Source: Rhizobium leguminosarum (GTDB lineage: Bacteria; Pseudomonadota; Alphaproteobacteria; Rhizobiales; Rhizobiaceae). Taken from it: a stretch of 64,000 nucleotides of DNA. The notes beneath the pieces are model-generated. The model was not told where the DNA came from, searched no databases, and worked only from the letters and a program-made list of their open reading frames with translations. Location of the stretch: the NCBI RefSeq assembly GCF_004123835.1, contig NZ_MZMU01000011.1:62001-126000 (forward strand), in the 5' to 3' direction. Each line of letters opens with the position of its first letter. The stretch's first letter is position 1. A program made the position numbers and the translations under genes. Below, piece after piece: positions 9,029 through 18,201 of the stretch.

Positions 9029-10336
9029 CTACTCCATAAGCGGCGACCAGGCCGGGTCGGAACCGTAGGTCGGCGTCTTCACGAGCTGCTCGTTGTAACC
9101 GGTCAGATCGATCGAATAGAGCTGCGGACCGCCCGACCCCGCCGCCTGGCGGAAGAACATCAGCACGCGGCCGTTCGGCGCCCAGGTCGGGCCCTCATTG
9201 TGGAAGCCGGTCGTCAGGATGCGCTCGCCCGAACCATCCGGCTTCATCACGCCGATCGAGAACTTGCCGCCGGCCTGTTTGGTGAAGGCGATGAGATCGC
9301 CGCGCGGCGACCAGACCGGCGTCGAATAGGAGCCGTCGCCGAAGGAAATACGGGTCTGGCCGGAACCATCGGCGTTCATCACGTAGATCTGCGGCTTTCC
9401 GCCGCGGTCGCTTTCGAAGCTGACACGCGCACCATCAGGCGAATAGGAGGGCGAGGTATCGATCGCCGCCGTCGAGGTCAACCGCGTCGTCGTGCGCGAG
9501 CGCAGGTCCATCGTATAGATGTTGGAATTGGCATCCTGCTGCAGGCTCATGATCACCTTCTGACCATCCGGCGAGAAGCGCGGCGAGAAGGTCATGCCGG
9601 GGAAGTTACCGACGACCTCGCGCTGCCCGGTTTCCAGCTGCAGCAAATAGACGCGCGGCTGCTGGTTGGCAAAGGACATGTAGGTCACTTCCTGCCGGCT
9701 CGGCGAGAAGCGCGGCGTCAGCACGAGATCGCTGCCATCGGTCAGCATGCGGATGTTGAAGCCGTCCTGGTCCATGATCGCCAGCTGGCGCTTGCGCTGC
9801 TGCTTGGTGCCGGATTCGGAGACGAAAACGACGCGGGTATCGAAATAGCCTTCTTCGCCGGTGATCTGCTTGTAGATCGCATCGGCGATGATGTGGGCGA
9901 CACGACGCCAGTTCTCCGGCTGCGTGTAGAACTGCTGACCGGTCATCTGCTGCCCGGCGAACGGGTCCCACAGCCGGAATTCGGCGCGAAGACGGCCATC
10001 CGCTTCCTTGGTAACCCGGCCGGTGACCAGCGCCTGTGCATTGATGACCTTCCAGTCCTCGAACCGCGGCGCGGCATCAGGATTGGAGATCTTTTCGATA
10101 AAGGCGGTTTTGTTAATCGGTGCGAAGAGACCGGACCGCTGCAAGTCGGCGGCGATGACTTGCGAGACCTGCGCGCCCAAATCACCCTGGAAGTCGGTCA
10201 CCGCAATCGGCATCGGCTGGACATTGCCTTTTCGAAGATCGAGGGTGACCAACGCGTTCGCCGGCGTCGTAAAGGCTGCGACCCCAATCAGGCCTGCAAT
10301 GACCATCAGAGCGCGGATGAGGGAACACTTGACCAT
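9029..10336 (-). CDS. tolB: Tol-Pal translocation protein TolB
   Basis: Periplasmic protein linking TolA and Pal. It has 435 residues. There is a signal peptide (residues about 1-31, ending TPANA), then the N-terminal alpha/beta domain ([18 protein letters not shown]). The C-terminal six-bladed beta-propeller is seen as repeated SPDG/SPSG blades ([59 protein letters not shown]). The start [12 protein letters not shown] at 10336 has AAAGG ten bases upstream; an in-frame ATG at 10357 has no such site. It begins 22 bases after the TolA-C paralogue stop. Confidence 0.96.
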   Translation of the reverse strand: MVKCSLIRALMVIAGLIGVAAFTTPANALVTLDLRKGNVQPMPIAVTDFQGDLGAQVSQVIAADLQRSGLFAPINKTAFIEKISNPDAAPRFEDWKVINAQALVTGRVTKEADGRLRAEFRLWDPFAGQQMTGQQFYTQPENWRRVAHIIADAIYKQITGEEGYFDTRVVFVSESGTKQQRKRQLAIMDQDGFNIRMLTDGSDLVLTPRFSPSRQEVTYMSFANQQPRVYLLQLETGQREVVGNFPGMTFSPRFSPDGQKVIMSLQQDANSNIYTMDLRSRTTTRLTSTAAIDTSPSYSPDGARVSFESDRGGKPQIYVMNADGSGQTRISFGDGSYSTPVWSPRGDLIAFTKQAGGKFSIGVMKPDGSGERILTTGFHNEGPTWAPNGRVLMFFRQAAGSGGPQLYSIDLTGYNEQLVKTPTYGSDPAWSPLME

Positions 10337-10358
10337 ATCAAACAAGCCTTTCAGCATC

Positions 10359-10802
10359 TTATTGGGTAAGAGCGCTGGTGTCGAAATTGAAAACAACTTC
10401 CTTCCAGACGTCGTATTTATCCTTCGGAAGCATCGTAAATGGAGCTGCGCGACGAACGGCGCGAAGGCCGGAATCGGCAAGACTTTTCTGCACACGCTCA
10501 CTGCCACCGGTGACCTGCACATCAGGGTTGCCTACGATCTGCCCGTCTCTGGCTAGCTTTATGTGGATCGTCAAACGCACGCTGCCGATGTCTTTCAGGC
10601 GACTATCGACGATGAATTGACGTTCGATCGAGTGCACAACCGCCGTGATTTCAGCCTTGCTGAGAATCGGGGCGTTTCCGCCGATTCGGCGATCAGCCGT
10701 CTCCGCATTTGCATCGAAGGGAAATGCGAGGCCAAGGATCAACCCTGCCAGCATCGCGCATATGCCGCAAGATTTCGCGAAATGGATCGAATCCCTCGGC
10801 AT
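10359..10802 (-). CDS. Free-standing TolA C-terminal-like periplasmic protein
   Basis: 147 residues: a signal peptide (about 1-34, ending DANA-ETA), then about 100 residues that align with the C-terminal domain of the adjacent TolA. Shared features, in the same order, are a central strand ([19 protein letters not shown] here, GMVITVHFKLDKDGNIIGQP in TolA), a GG turn and helix, and an end with [15 protein letters not shown] here against MDKYDVWNEVVLNFH in TolA. It lacks the TolA membrane anchor and repetitive domain. Its ATG directly follows the tolA stop (TAAATG), so it should be translationally coupled to tolA. Origin by duplication is inferred. Possible roles are a soluble Pal/TolB or colicin-type ligand-binding partner, or a decoy of TolA domain III. 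Confidence 0.85.
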   Translation of the reverse strand: MPRDSIHFAKSCGICAMLAGLILGLAFPFDANAETADRRIGGNAPILSKAEITAVVHSIERQFIVDSRLKDIGSVRLTIHIKLARDGQIVGNPDVQVTGGSERVQKSLADSGLRAVRRAAPFTMLPKDKYDVWKEVVFNFDTSALTQ

Positions 10803-11948
10803 TTAGATCCCCATATCGCTGGGATGAAAGTTAAGAACGACCTCGTTCCACACGTCGTACTTGTCCATCGGAAGGTTCGTGCGGAACGACGGAGCAGATT
10901 TCATCACGGCACGGTAAGCGCCGCTTTCCAGCGCACGACGCGTTGAATCGGTGCTGCTTCCACCGGAAGACTCAATTTCAGGCTGGCCGATAATGTTTCC
11001 ATCTTTGTCGAGTTTGAAATGCACGGTGATGACCATGCCGGAAAGGCCTTCCATTCCCGGAGTGATAAGCCAGTTACCCTCGATCAAACCCTTTAGCGCA
11101 TCTTCTTCGCTTTGACTGAGCTTGGAGCCGCTATTGCTCTTCTTCGCACCGAGCGATGCCTCCTGCGTCGAACGCTTGGCGCCGCCGGCGGAAGGATCGG
11201 TCTTGTTCAGCAACGCCGCAACCTCATCGGCATTGAAATCGCTCTTCATCGCCGAAGCGGATTTCGCCGTCTCCTGCTTCTGATCGGCCTTCTTCTTTTC
11301 GGTCGGCTTCTCGGCAGCCTTCGGCTGGTCGGCTGTCTTTTCCGGCGGCTTTTCGGCGGGCTTCTGTGGTTCTGGCGGCTTCACCTGCGGCTTGGCGACG
11401 GGCGTCGGTACATTGTCCGGCAGCGCCTCGGCATCCGGCTTCGGCGGTTCCTCCGGCTTGGCCTGCTCTTCCGGCGGTTTTTCCTCAGGCTTCGGCGGCG
11501 TCACTTCGACAGGCTTCGGCGGCGGAATGGAGGCGACCTCCTTCGGCTGCTCGACTTCCGTTTCCTCCTTGACGATGTCCTTGACATCATTCGGGACGGG
11601 ATCGGTCTTCGGCATCGGCTTTTCGCTCGAATTCGCCGCGGCAGCCTCGCTATTGCTGGGCTTGGCGTTCGGCACCGGCGGCGTCTTCAGGTCGACATTG
11701 TTGTCGCCGGCGTTCTCCGCCGGTTGCGCGATCGGCGGCCGCGTCGTCGGCACGGGCGCGGAAGTCTCCTTCTTCGGAGCCTTCTTGTCGCCTTGCTGCA
11801 TCTGGGTAATGGATTCCACCGGCACCAGATCGACCGGCATCGCCTCGAAATCCTCCACCTTGAAGGATTCAGGGGCTCCGAGCGAAACCATCGCCCAGGT
11901 GAGCACCAGGCCGTGCAAAACAGCAGATGTGATGACACTGGCCTTCAT
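10803..11948 (-). CDS. tolA: Cell-envelope protein TolA
   Basis: Inner-membrane protein that spans the periplasm and, driven by TolQR, contacts TolB/Pal. It has 381 residues. A single membrane segment lies at about 5-25 (VITSAVLHGLVLTWAMVSLG). A long domain II (about 45-245) is rich in Pro, Lys and Glu, with many KPPE/KPEE/EKP repeats rather than the alanine helix of E. coli. A C-terminal TonB/TolA-like domain starts around 283 (SEEDALKGLIEGNWLITPG). The tolR stop lies eight bases upstream. Low-complexity repeats explain the many false reading frames on the opposite strand. Confidence 0.95.
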   Translation of the reverse strand: MKASVITSAVLHGLVLTWAMVSLGAPESFKVEDFEAMPVDLVPVESITQMQQGDKKAPKKETSAPVPTTRPPIAQPAENAGDNNVDLKTPPVPNAKPSNSEAAAANSSEKPMPKTDPVPNDVKDIVKEETEVEQPKEVASIPPPKPVEVTPPKPEEKPPEEQAKPEEPPKPDAEALPDNVPTPVAKPQVKPPEPQKPAEKPPEKTADQPKAAEKPTEKKKADQKQETAKSASAMKSDFNADEVAALLNKTDPSAGGAKRSTQEASLGAKKSNSGSKLSQSEEDALKGLIEGNWLITPGMEGLSGMVITVHFKLDKDGNIIGQPEIESSGGSSTDSTRRALESGAYRAVMKSAPSFRTNLPMDKYDVWNEVVLNFHPSDMGI

Positions 11949-11956
11949 TTTGCGCG

Positions 11957-12412
11957 CTATTGGTCCTTCTTCTGCTGCGTCACGAGGCCGATATTCTTGA
12001 AGCCTGCGCCCTGAATACGGGCCATGACATCGGCGATGACGCCATAAGGCGCGGTCGCATCGCCGCGCACGAAGATACGTTCGTTATAGCCGGTGGTGGC
12101 GATCGCCTCGAGCTTGGCGGCGATCTCCGCGGCCGGGATCGGCGTTTCCTGCAGGAACACCTCGCCGTCATTCTTGACGGAGATGGTGATCGGCTGCGTC
12201 TCGGAATTCAGCGCCTTGGCCTGCGTTTCCGGCAGGTCGATCGGCACGCCGACAGTCATCATCGGTGCCGCGACCATGAAGATGATCAAAAGCACCAGCA
12301 TGACGTCAACGAGCGGCGTCACGTTGATTTCGGAAATCACGGCCCTGTTCCGACCGCCGCGACGGCGGCGTCCGCCGCCCCCGCCGCCATTGCCTCCAAC
12401 AGCCATACCCAT
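11957..12412 (-). CDS. tolR: Biopolymer transport protein TolR
   Basis: ExbD/TolR family subunit that forms the proton channel with TolQ. It has 151 residues: an N-terminal cytoplasmic tail of glycines and arginines (GGNGGGGGGRRRRGG), the conserved EINVTPLVDVMLVLLIIFMV segment with the channel aspartate (DVMLVLL), and a periplasmic domain ending GFKNIGLVTQQ. The start at 12412 is 18 bases after the tolQ stop. Confidence 0.96.
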   Translation of the reverse strand: MGMAVGGNGGGGGGRRRRGGRNRAVISEINVTPLVDVMLVLLIIFMVAAPMMTVGVPIDLPETQAKALNSETQPITISVKNDGEVFLQETPIPAAEIAAKLEAIATTGYNERIFVRGDATAPYGVIADVMARIQGAGFKNIGLVTQQKKDQ

Positions 12413-12430
12413 GTCAGAATACTCCGTTGG

Positions 12431-13150
12431 TTACTGAGCGGCAGCGCGCGGCTGCAGTTTCTCGTCGATCTGGCGCGAAAGTATGGCGGAGAATTCATCC
12501 GCGAAACCTTCCATGCGGCCCGAGAGCTTGCCGGCATCGGCAGAGAACTTGTTGTAGGCGATGACCGCCGGGATAGCGGCGACGAGACCGATCGCGGTGG
12601 CAAGCAGCGCTTCGGCGATACCGGGCGCAACGACCGCAAGGTTGGTCGACTTCGAACCGGCGATCGCCTGGAACGAAGTCATGATGCCGACGACCGTGCC
12701 GAAGAGACCGATGAACGGACCGGCCGAGCCGATGGTCGCGAGCGATCCGAGGCGGGCGCCGAGAAATTCTGTTTCACGGGCGAGCGTCACGTCCATCGCG
12801 CGGTCGATACGCATCTGCAGGCCGATCGGCGAGCGGGCGCCGCGTTCGAAGGATTTCTTCCATTCGCGCATGGCGGCCACGAAGATCGCCGCGAGCCCTG
12901 TATTGTTGCGTTCCGACAGCGAGCGGTAGAGTTCTTCCAGCGACTGGCCCGACCAGAACACCTGTTCGAACTTGTCGAACTGGCGCCGTGCGCGGCCATA
13001 GGCCAGGTATTTATCGATGACGATCGCCCACGTCCACACCGAGGCCGCGATGAGCCCGAGCATGACGAGCTTGACGACGATGCCGGCCTGCATGAAAAGC
13101 GACCAAAGGCTGACGTCCGTCGTTGCTGCTGCCAATCCTACTTGTTCCAT
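12431..13150 (-). CDS. tolQ: Tol-Pal proton channel protein TolQ
   Basis: ExbB/TolQ/MotA family proton channel subunit that powers TolA. It has 239 residues with three membrane segments: about 19-42 (FMQAGIVVKLVMLGLIAASVWTW region), about 135-158 (ATIGSAGPFIGLFGTVVGIM) and about 172-195 (VAPGIAEALLATAIGLVAAI). The conserved SAGPFIGLFGTV and EALLATAIGL motifs are intact. The start MEQVGLAAATTDVSLW at 13150 is preferred; the 17 residues upstream in frame look unlike any TolQ. It heads the tolQRA segment after a 375-bp gap from ybgC. Confidence 0.96.
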   Translation of the reverse strand: MEQVGLAAATTDVSLWSLFMQAGIVVKLVMLGLIAASVWTWAIVIDKYLAYGRARRQFDKFEQVFWSGQSLEELYRSLSERNNTGLAAIFVAAMREWKKSFERGARSPIGLQMRIDRAMDVTLARETEFLGARLGSLATIGSAGPFIGLFGTVVGIMTSFQAIAGSKSTNLAVVAPGIAEALLATAIGLVAAIPAVIAYNKFSADAGKLSGRMEGFADEFSAILSRQIDEKLQPRAAAQ

Positions 13151-13525
13151 TGATCCAAAATCCCCGAATCCAAACGCCCGGTGCTGGACCGGGCGGCACA
13201 AACTGATCTCGCAAGAAGTGTCCGGCGGCCGCCGCCCAAAGCCCTGGTCAAACTTCCAAGCTCATCTTCCGCCTTCTTGCCGTCAAATTTGGTCAAAGGA
13301 AGGCGTGCACCGCACAAACTCCGACTTTCCCAGTAAGACACTATTATGGTTAATAGATCGTTAGTGCCGGACTGTGGCAGTAAGCCTGTGTTTGGAAGAT
13401 TTCGTTCCATGGATTACTTGACCGGAGCAAGGTCCGGCTGCCGAAAGAGCGCTCATCCTGCGGCGCGGGAATTCCTTCACATAAAGTTCAAGTTTTGACA
13501 AGACCTGAATTTCAAGCGATTCTGA
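13151..13525. other. 375-bp gene-free region between ybgC and tolQ
   Basis: Lies inside the otherwise tight ybgC-tol block and is unusually AT-rich around 13320-13350 (ACTATTATGGTTAATAGATCG). It most likely holds the tolQ promoter and 5' leader. Several TTTGACC-like hexamers occur on the minus strand (about 13250-13300), but no clean -35/-10 pair stands out. No credible gene is seen in it. Confidence 0.5.
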
Positions 13526-13981
13526 CTACAACGGCTGGCTGCCTTCCAGGAATTTCACCGCCAGCGTTTCCGGCAGCCGCCTCGGCCGCCCCCGAGCGTT
13601 GATGACGGCGATGATCACCTTGGCGGCGATCAGCAGCGTCTCGCCCGAGCGGATCTGCTGATTGAGCACCATCTTGGCGCCGCCGGCTTTTTCCGTATGC
13701 GTCAGGATCGTCAGCACATCGTCCATGCGCGCCGGGCTCTTGAAGTCGATCTCCATGCGGTGGACGACGAAAACCAGCCCCTCCTCGTCGGCACTGACGA
13801 GTTCGCGCTGCTCGACGCCGAGGCAGCGCAGATAATCGGTGCGGCCGCGCTCCAGAAAATGCAGGTAGCGGGCGTGATAGACCAGGCCGGAGAAGTCCGT
13901 ATCTTCATAATAGACCCGCTGAACGAGGCGGTGTCCGGCCTCCGTCAGCTCTCCCGAAATGGAAAAAGGGCTTTGCGTCAT
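13526..13981 (-). CDS. ybgC: Tol-Pal-associated acyl-CoA thioesterase YbgC
   Basis: Hotdog-fold thioesterase usually encoded at the head of tol-pal operons; in other bacteria it acts on short acyl-CoA or acyl-ACP and is linked to phospholipid metabolism. It has 151 residues. The signature VYYEDTDFSGLVYHARYLHF contains the catalytic aspartate of the 4HBT type, followed by FLERGRTDYLR. The start MTQSPFSISGEL at 13981 has GGAGAAAATT upstream. The open frame extends 31 residues further without family resemblance. Expressed toward tolQ. Confidence 0.94.
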   Translation of the reverse strand: MTQSPFSISGELTEAGHRLVQRVYYEDTDFSGLVYHARYLHFLERGRTDYLRCLGVEQRELVSADEEGLVFVVHRMEIDFKSPARMDDVLTILTHTEKAGGAKMVLNQQIRSGETLLIAAKVIIAVINARGRPRRLPETLAVKFLEGSQPL

Positions 13982-14122
13982 AATTTTCTCCAAACTGAGG
14001 TGCCCTGTTTGGCGCAACGCTTCCGGACAGGCAAGCATTGAATGCCCGGCCGGCAGGCATTGAATGATTGTCACAATTCCTAACTATTCCCGATAATGAG
14101 CGACCAATCAGGAGACGATGCG

Positions 14123-15343
14123 ATGAAGATTGCGGTTATGGGCGGAGACGGTTTCATTGGTTGGCCAACGTCGCTGCATCTCTCCGATGCCGGGCACGAC
14201 ATCCATATCCTCGACAATCTCTCGCGCCGCTGGATCGACACCGAACTTGGCGTTCAGTCGCTGACCCCAATGGATTCGATCCAGGAGCGCACCCGCATCT
14301 GGCATGACGAAACCGGACGGCGCATCCACTTCAATCTGATCGATCTCGCCAAGGATTACGAACTCCTGAAGAACTGGCTTTCCGAACACCGGCCGAATGC
14401 CGTCATCCATTTCGCCGAGCAGCGGGCCGCGCCCTATTCGATGAAGAGCGACCGCCACAAGAACTACACCGTCAACAACAATGTCATCGCCACGCACAAC
14501 CTGCTGAACGCGCTGACGGAACTTAACCTCGATGCCCATCTCATCCATCTCGGCACCATGGGCGTCTACGGCTATTCGACGGTCGGGGCGGCGATCCCAG
14601 AAGGTTACCTGCCGGTCGGCATCGAAACCGCAGGCGGCGAGACGGTCAGCCAGGAGATCCTCTATCCCTCCAATCCCGGCTCGATCTATCACATGACCAA
14701 GTGCCTGGATCAGCTTCTCTTCCAGTTCTACGCGAGGAATGACGGCCTGAGGATCACCGATCTGCACCAAGGCATCGTCTGGGGCACGCATACCGAGCAG
14801 ACGCGCCGCCACGCGCAGCTGATCAACCGTTTCGACTATGACGGCGATTATGGCACTGTGCTGAACCGCTTCCTCATCCAGGCGGCGATCGGCTACCCGC
14901 TGACGGTGCACGGCACCGGCGGCCAGACCCGCGCCTTCATCCACATCCAGGACTCGGTGCGCTGCATCGAGCTGGCGCTAAAAAACCCGCCGGCCCGCGG
15001 CGCCCGCGTCGAGATCTTCAACCAGATGACGGAAACCCACCGGGTGCGCGACCTCGCCGAGATGATTGCCAGGATGAGCGGCGCCAAGATTGCCTGGCTG
15101 CCCAACCCGCGCAAGGAAGCCGCAGAAAACGAGCTGATCGTCCGGAACGAAAAATTCCGCGAACTCGGCCTCGACCCGATCACGCTGGAAGCGGGCCTGC
15201 TCGGCGAGATCGTCGACGTCGCGAAGAAGTTCGCCTATCGCGTCGACCGCGCGCGCGTGCCGGCCGTCTCCGCCTGGACCAAGGACATCGCCGCGACGAT
15301 CAATCACGATCCGGAAGGCAAGCGGCTAAAGTCGGTTTCATGA
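14123..15343 (+). CDS. sqdB: UDP-sulfoquinovose synthase SqdB
   Basis: NAD-dependent enzyme that forms UDP-sulfoquinovose from UDP-glucose and sulfite, the head-group donor for the sulfolipid SQDG. It has 406 residues with the Rossmann motif MGGDGFIGWPTSLHL at the start. HLGTMGVYGYS carries the catalytic threonine, and YHMTK near residue 190 carries the Tyr-Lys pair of the extended SDR family. The start at 14123 has AGGAG eight bases upstream; the ATG nine codons earlier is rejected because this site lies inside that extension. It is first in a set with sqdD and sqdC, as in Sinorhizobium meliloti sqdBDC. Confidence 0.96.
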   Translation: MKIAVMGGDGFIGWPTSLHLSDAGHDIHILDNLSRRWIDTELGVQSLTPMDSIQERTRIWHDETGRRIHFNLIDLAKDYELLKNWLSEHRPNAVIHFAEQRAAPYSMKSDRHKNYTVNNNVIATHNLLNALTELNLDAHLIHLGTMGVYGYSTVGAAIPEGYLPVGIETAGGETVSQEILYPSNPGSIYHMTKCLDQLLFQFYARNDGLRITDLHQGIVWGTHTEQTRRHAQLINRFDYDGDYGTVLNRFLIQAAIGYPLTVHGTGGQTRAFIHIQDSVRCIELALKNPPARGARVEIFNQMTETHRVRDLAEMIARMSGAKIAWLPNPRKEAAENELIVRNEKFRELGLDPITLEAGLLGEIVDVAKKFAYRVDRARVPAVSAWTKDIAATINHDPEGKRLKSVS

Positions 15344-15382
15344 GTGCTGAGAGATGACGAAGGCTAGGAAGGCCGCGGCTTG

Positions 15383-15547
15383 CTCCCTCTTCTCCCCGGC
15401 GGGGAGAAGGTGGCCCGAAGGGTCGGATGAGGGGGCCACACGGCACGCCCTTCATTGCCCTTCGCTCGCGCTCAGCGCACTCGCTCCTGTCGTCGCTCGC
15501 CCCCTCATCCGCCTGCCGGCACCTTCTCCCCGCTGGGGAGAAGAGAC
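15383..15547. repeat. RIME-like mosaic repeat, full-length copy 1
   Basis: Inverted arms (about 15389-15437 and 15499-15545) built on TTCTCCCCG...GGGGAGAAGG and GGATGAGGGGGCC enclose a core of about 62 bases. The core reads, in reverse, GTGCGCTGAGCG...AGCGAAGGGCAA, the same as the core at 52440-52498. This copy is therefore the same element in opposite orientation to the one near 52.4 kb. It sits between sqdB and sqdD and could affect distal expression. Confidence 0.85.
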
Positions 15548-15610
15548 ATGTAGCAACGCCTTGCCGCCTCTCCTTCGCCGGAGCAAGATATACCGAGGTA
15601 GTGGAACCTG

Positions 15611-16435
15611 ATGAACCGTTCGTCCGTCTTCGCCTACGTCACCCTCGTTACCAATGCCGACTACGCCATGGGCGCCACCGCCCTAGCAAATTCGCTTCGC
15701 CGCACCGGCACGAGCGCCGACATCGTCATTCTCCACACCGGTGGCGTCGATACTGCCGCCCTTTTGCCTCTGAAAGCGCTCGACTGCCGCCTGATCGAGG
15801 TCGAGCACCTGCCGCTCTCTGCGGCCTTCGACGAACGCCATGCGCGTGGGCAGCTCCATTCGACAGCCCCTTTTACCAAGGGCCGCAAGCCGGATTTCCA
15901 TTCGCCGCTCGACAATTTCTGCAAGCTCAGGCTCTGGCAGCTCGTCGAATACCAGCGCTGCGTCTTCATCGATGCCGACGCCCTCGTGTTGAAAAACGTC
16001 GACAGGCTCTTCCTCTATCCGGAGTTTTCCGCCGCCCCCAATGTCTACGAAAGCCTCGCCGACTTCCGCCGCATGAATTCCGGCGTCTTCGTCGCCACGC
16101 CCTCGCATGACACGTTCCGGCACATGCTCGAAAGGCTCGACAGGCCGGACGCCTTCTGGCGGCGCACCGATCAGACTTTTCTCGAGACATTCTTCCCGGA
16201 TTGGCACGGCCTGCCGGTTTATTTCAACATGCTGCAATATGTATGGTTCACCATGCCGGACCTTTGGGACTGGAAGAGCATTTCGATCCTGCATTACCAG
16301 TATGAAAAACCGTGGGAAAAAGATCATCCCAAGGCAGCGCGACTACAACCTTTGATCGATCTGTGGCACCGTTTCCACGATGGCGGCGATGTGCCTGAGA
16401 TCACGGCGCTGGACAATCCGGAAGGGGTAGCATGA
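15611..16435 (+). CDS. sqdD: Glycosyltransferase SqdD (glycogenin-like, GT8)
   Basis: Second gene of the rhizobial sulfolipid cluster; proposed to transfer sulfoquinovose from UDP-sulfoquinovose. It has 274 residues. The GT8 N-terminus is seen as YVTLVTNADYAMGATALANS. The metal-binding DxD lies in CVFIDADALVLKNVDRLF near residue 122, and NSGVFVATPS and the HYQYEKPWE end match glycogenin-type enzymes. No membrane segment is seen, so it is cytoplasmic or peripheral. It ends in a four-base overlap with sqdC. The name rests on family and gene order. Confidence 0.88.
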   Translation: MNRSSVFAYVTLVTNADYAMGATALANSLRRTGTSADIVILHTGGVDTAALLPLKALDCRLIEVEHLPLSAAFDERHARGQLHSTAPFTKGRKPDFHSPLDNFCKLRLWQLVEYQRCVFIDADALVLKNVDRLFLYPEFSAAPNVYESLADFRRMNSGVFVATPSHDTFRHMLERLDRPDAFWRRTDQTFLETFFPDWHGLPVYFNMLQYVWFTMPDLWDWKSISILHYQYEKPWEKDHPKAARLQPLIDLWHRFHDGGDVPEITALDNPEGVA

Positions 16436-17349
16436 AGGTACTGGTATCGGGTGGAACGGGTCTCGTCGGCCGGTATGTCGTCGAGGAACTGCTGGCCGCC
16501 GGATATCAGGTGATCGTCGGCGAGCGCCGCGCGCCGCTGCCCCGCCTCTTCTCCCGCCCGGTCGAGTTCGCGGCGCTTTCGCTCGATCCCGACAAGGATC
16601 AGATCGACGTCTTCGATGACGCCTATTTCTTCGTCCACGCCGCCTTCAGTCATGTTCCGGGCAAATATCGCGGCGGCGAGGGCGACGATCCGAAGACCTT
16701 CCACAGGCTGAACCTCGACGGCACCGTCCGGCTTTTCGAAGCCGCCAAACGCGCCGGCACGCGCCGCTGCGTCTTCCTGTCCAGCCGAGCCGCCTATGGC
16801 GAACATCCCGAGGCAACCGAACTGGCGGAGACGATGCTGGCCAAGCCCGAAACACTCTACGGCCAGGTCAAGCTCGATGCCGAGCGCACGCTTGCCCATC
16901 TCTCCACGCCGGGTTTTGCCGGCGTAAGCCTGAGGGCGACCGGCGTCTATGGCGATCTCTCGCCGAACAAATGGGACGGCCTGATCGCCGATTACCTCGC
17001 CGGCCGACCGGTTACTGCCCGTCGGGGAACGGAAGTTCACGGCCGCGACCTCGGTCGGGCGGTGAGGCTGATGCTGGAGACGGAAAGCACCCGCATCTCC
17101 GGCGAGGTCTTCAACGTCTCGGACATGTCCGTCGACACGCGCGATATCCTTTCACCCATCCGCCGCGAGACGGGCTGTCGGCACGCGTTGCCGGCTCCTG
17201 CCGATAGCGCAGCACTCAACCCCATGAGCACGGCGAAAATCCGCGCGCTCGGCTGGGCACCTGGCGGAGCGCCTCTGTTCGAGGAGACGATGCAGCGGCT
17301 GGCCGCTGCGCTTCCCGAATCCCAAAGACACAGGTCCACGCAAGTCTGA
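16432..17349 (+). CDS. sqdC: Nucleotide-sugar epimerase-like protein SqdC
   Basis: 305-residue extended SDR protein. It has the NAD(P)-binding motif GGTGLVGRYVVEELL, FLSSRAAYGEHPE with the catalytic serine region, and YGQVKLDAER with the Tyr-x-x-x-Lys pair. Overlap ATGA with sqdD implies translational coupling. SqdC has been shown to belong to the sulfolipid set in Rhodobacter and Sinorhizobium, but its reaction is not clear; an oxidoreductase or epimerase step on the sulfosugar is possible. Last gene of the sqd unit. Confidence 0.87.
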   Translation: MKVLVSGGTGLVGRYVVEELLAAGYQVIVGERRAPLPRLFSRPVEFAALSLDPDKDQIDVFDDAYFFVHAAFSHVPGKYRGGEGDDPKTFHRLNLDGTVRLFEAAKRAGTRRCVFLSSRAAYGEHPEATELAETMLAKPETLYGQVKLDAERTLAHLSTPGFAGVSLRATGVYGDLSPNKWDGLIADYLAGRPVTARRGTEVHGRDLGRAVRLMLETESTRISGEVFNVSDMSVDTRDILSPIRRETGCRHALPAPADSAALNPMSTAKIRALGWAPGGAPLFEETMQRLAAALPESQRHRSTQV

Positions 17350-17388
17350 CGTTGCAGAATGCGCCCGAATCGCAATCGGGGATTGTTC

Positions 17389-18084
17389 ATGCAGGTCGCA
17401 ACCACGTCTGCCTCCATCATCTTGCGCGGCGCGTCTTCGACGGCAGCCATTTCAGCCGCCGGAAGCGAGACCGATCAAGGCGTGCTGAAGCTGCAGCGCG
17501 CCACCCAGGCGCTGCAGCAAATGCGCCAGACCTTGGCGAACTCGGGAGACGAGGCCAAGGCGAAGGCACAACGCAAGCTCGAAGAGGCGAAACAGGAGTT
17601 GGAGATGCTGCGCAGCTCCAACATGGCTCCTGAGGTGGTCGCCCGGCTGGCCGCCGAACTGGCGCGCAAGGTCGGCACCGCCGCCTCCGAATTCGCATCA
17701 TCAGTCGCGACCGGCAGTCCCGCAACGGCTGTTCCGATGGAAGCAATTGCGGATGCAACAGCAGTCGCAACCAGCGGGGCCGCTGCTGCACTGACGGATA
17801 CTTCAGGAGAAACTGCGGCCGGCGAGACCGGCTCGCAGGAACCGGACGCCGCCGCCAACGCCCGCAACGCCTATGCGAGCGTCGCCGAAGATGCCCCGAA
17901 ATTCTCAGGCATTTCGGCCGATGATCGCGAAACGATGGAAGAGTTCAAGGCGGTCGTGCGCGAACTCAAACAAGTGCTCGAAAAGGCGATGCGCGAGTTG
18001 CGGCAGCAGGACCGGCAGGCCGGGGCCAACATGGCAGGCTTCTCCATCGCCACGGCGACAATACCGACAAGCATCGTCGTCTGA
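17389..18084 (+). CDS. Uncharacterised Ala-rich coiled-coil protein
   Basis: 231 residues from an ATG at 17389 with CGGGGA six bases upstream; a longer start at 17359 has none. I do not recognise a family. Visible parts are a coiled coil at about 30-80 (KLQRATQALQQMRQTLANSG...KAQRKLEEAKQELEML), an alanine/threonine/serine-rich middle (about 95-165), and a second charged helix near 185-215 (MEEFKAVVRELKQVLEKAM). There is no signal peptide or membrane segment. It lies alone on its strand between sqdC and the cyclo-ligase gene. A scaffold or surface-layer helper would fit the composition, but this is a guess. Confidence 0.7.
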   Translation: MQVATTSASIILRGASSTAAISAAGSETDQGVLKLQRATQALQQMRQTLANSGDEAKAKAQRKLEEAKQELEMLRSSNMAPEVVARLAAELARKVGTAASEFASSVATGSPATAVPMEAIADATAVATSGAAAALTDTSGETAAGETGSQEPDAAANARNAYASVAEDAPKFSGISADDRETMEEFKAVVRELKQVLEKAMRELRQQDRQAGANMAGFSIATATIPTSIVV

Positions 18085-18201
18085 CGACCACTGCCGCAGG
18101 CGGGCGAGGCGTGAAACGAGCGTGATGCCGTCGCATCCTGCATTTGCATCCGACATCCAGCCGTCTATGCTCGGGTAAATCTCTCAGAACCGGCAGATCG
18201 A

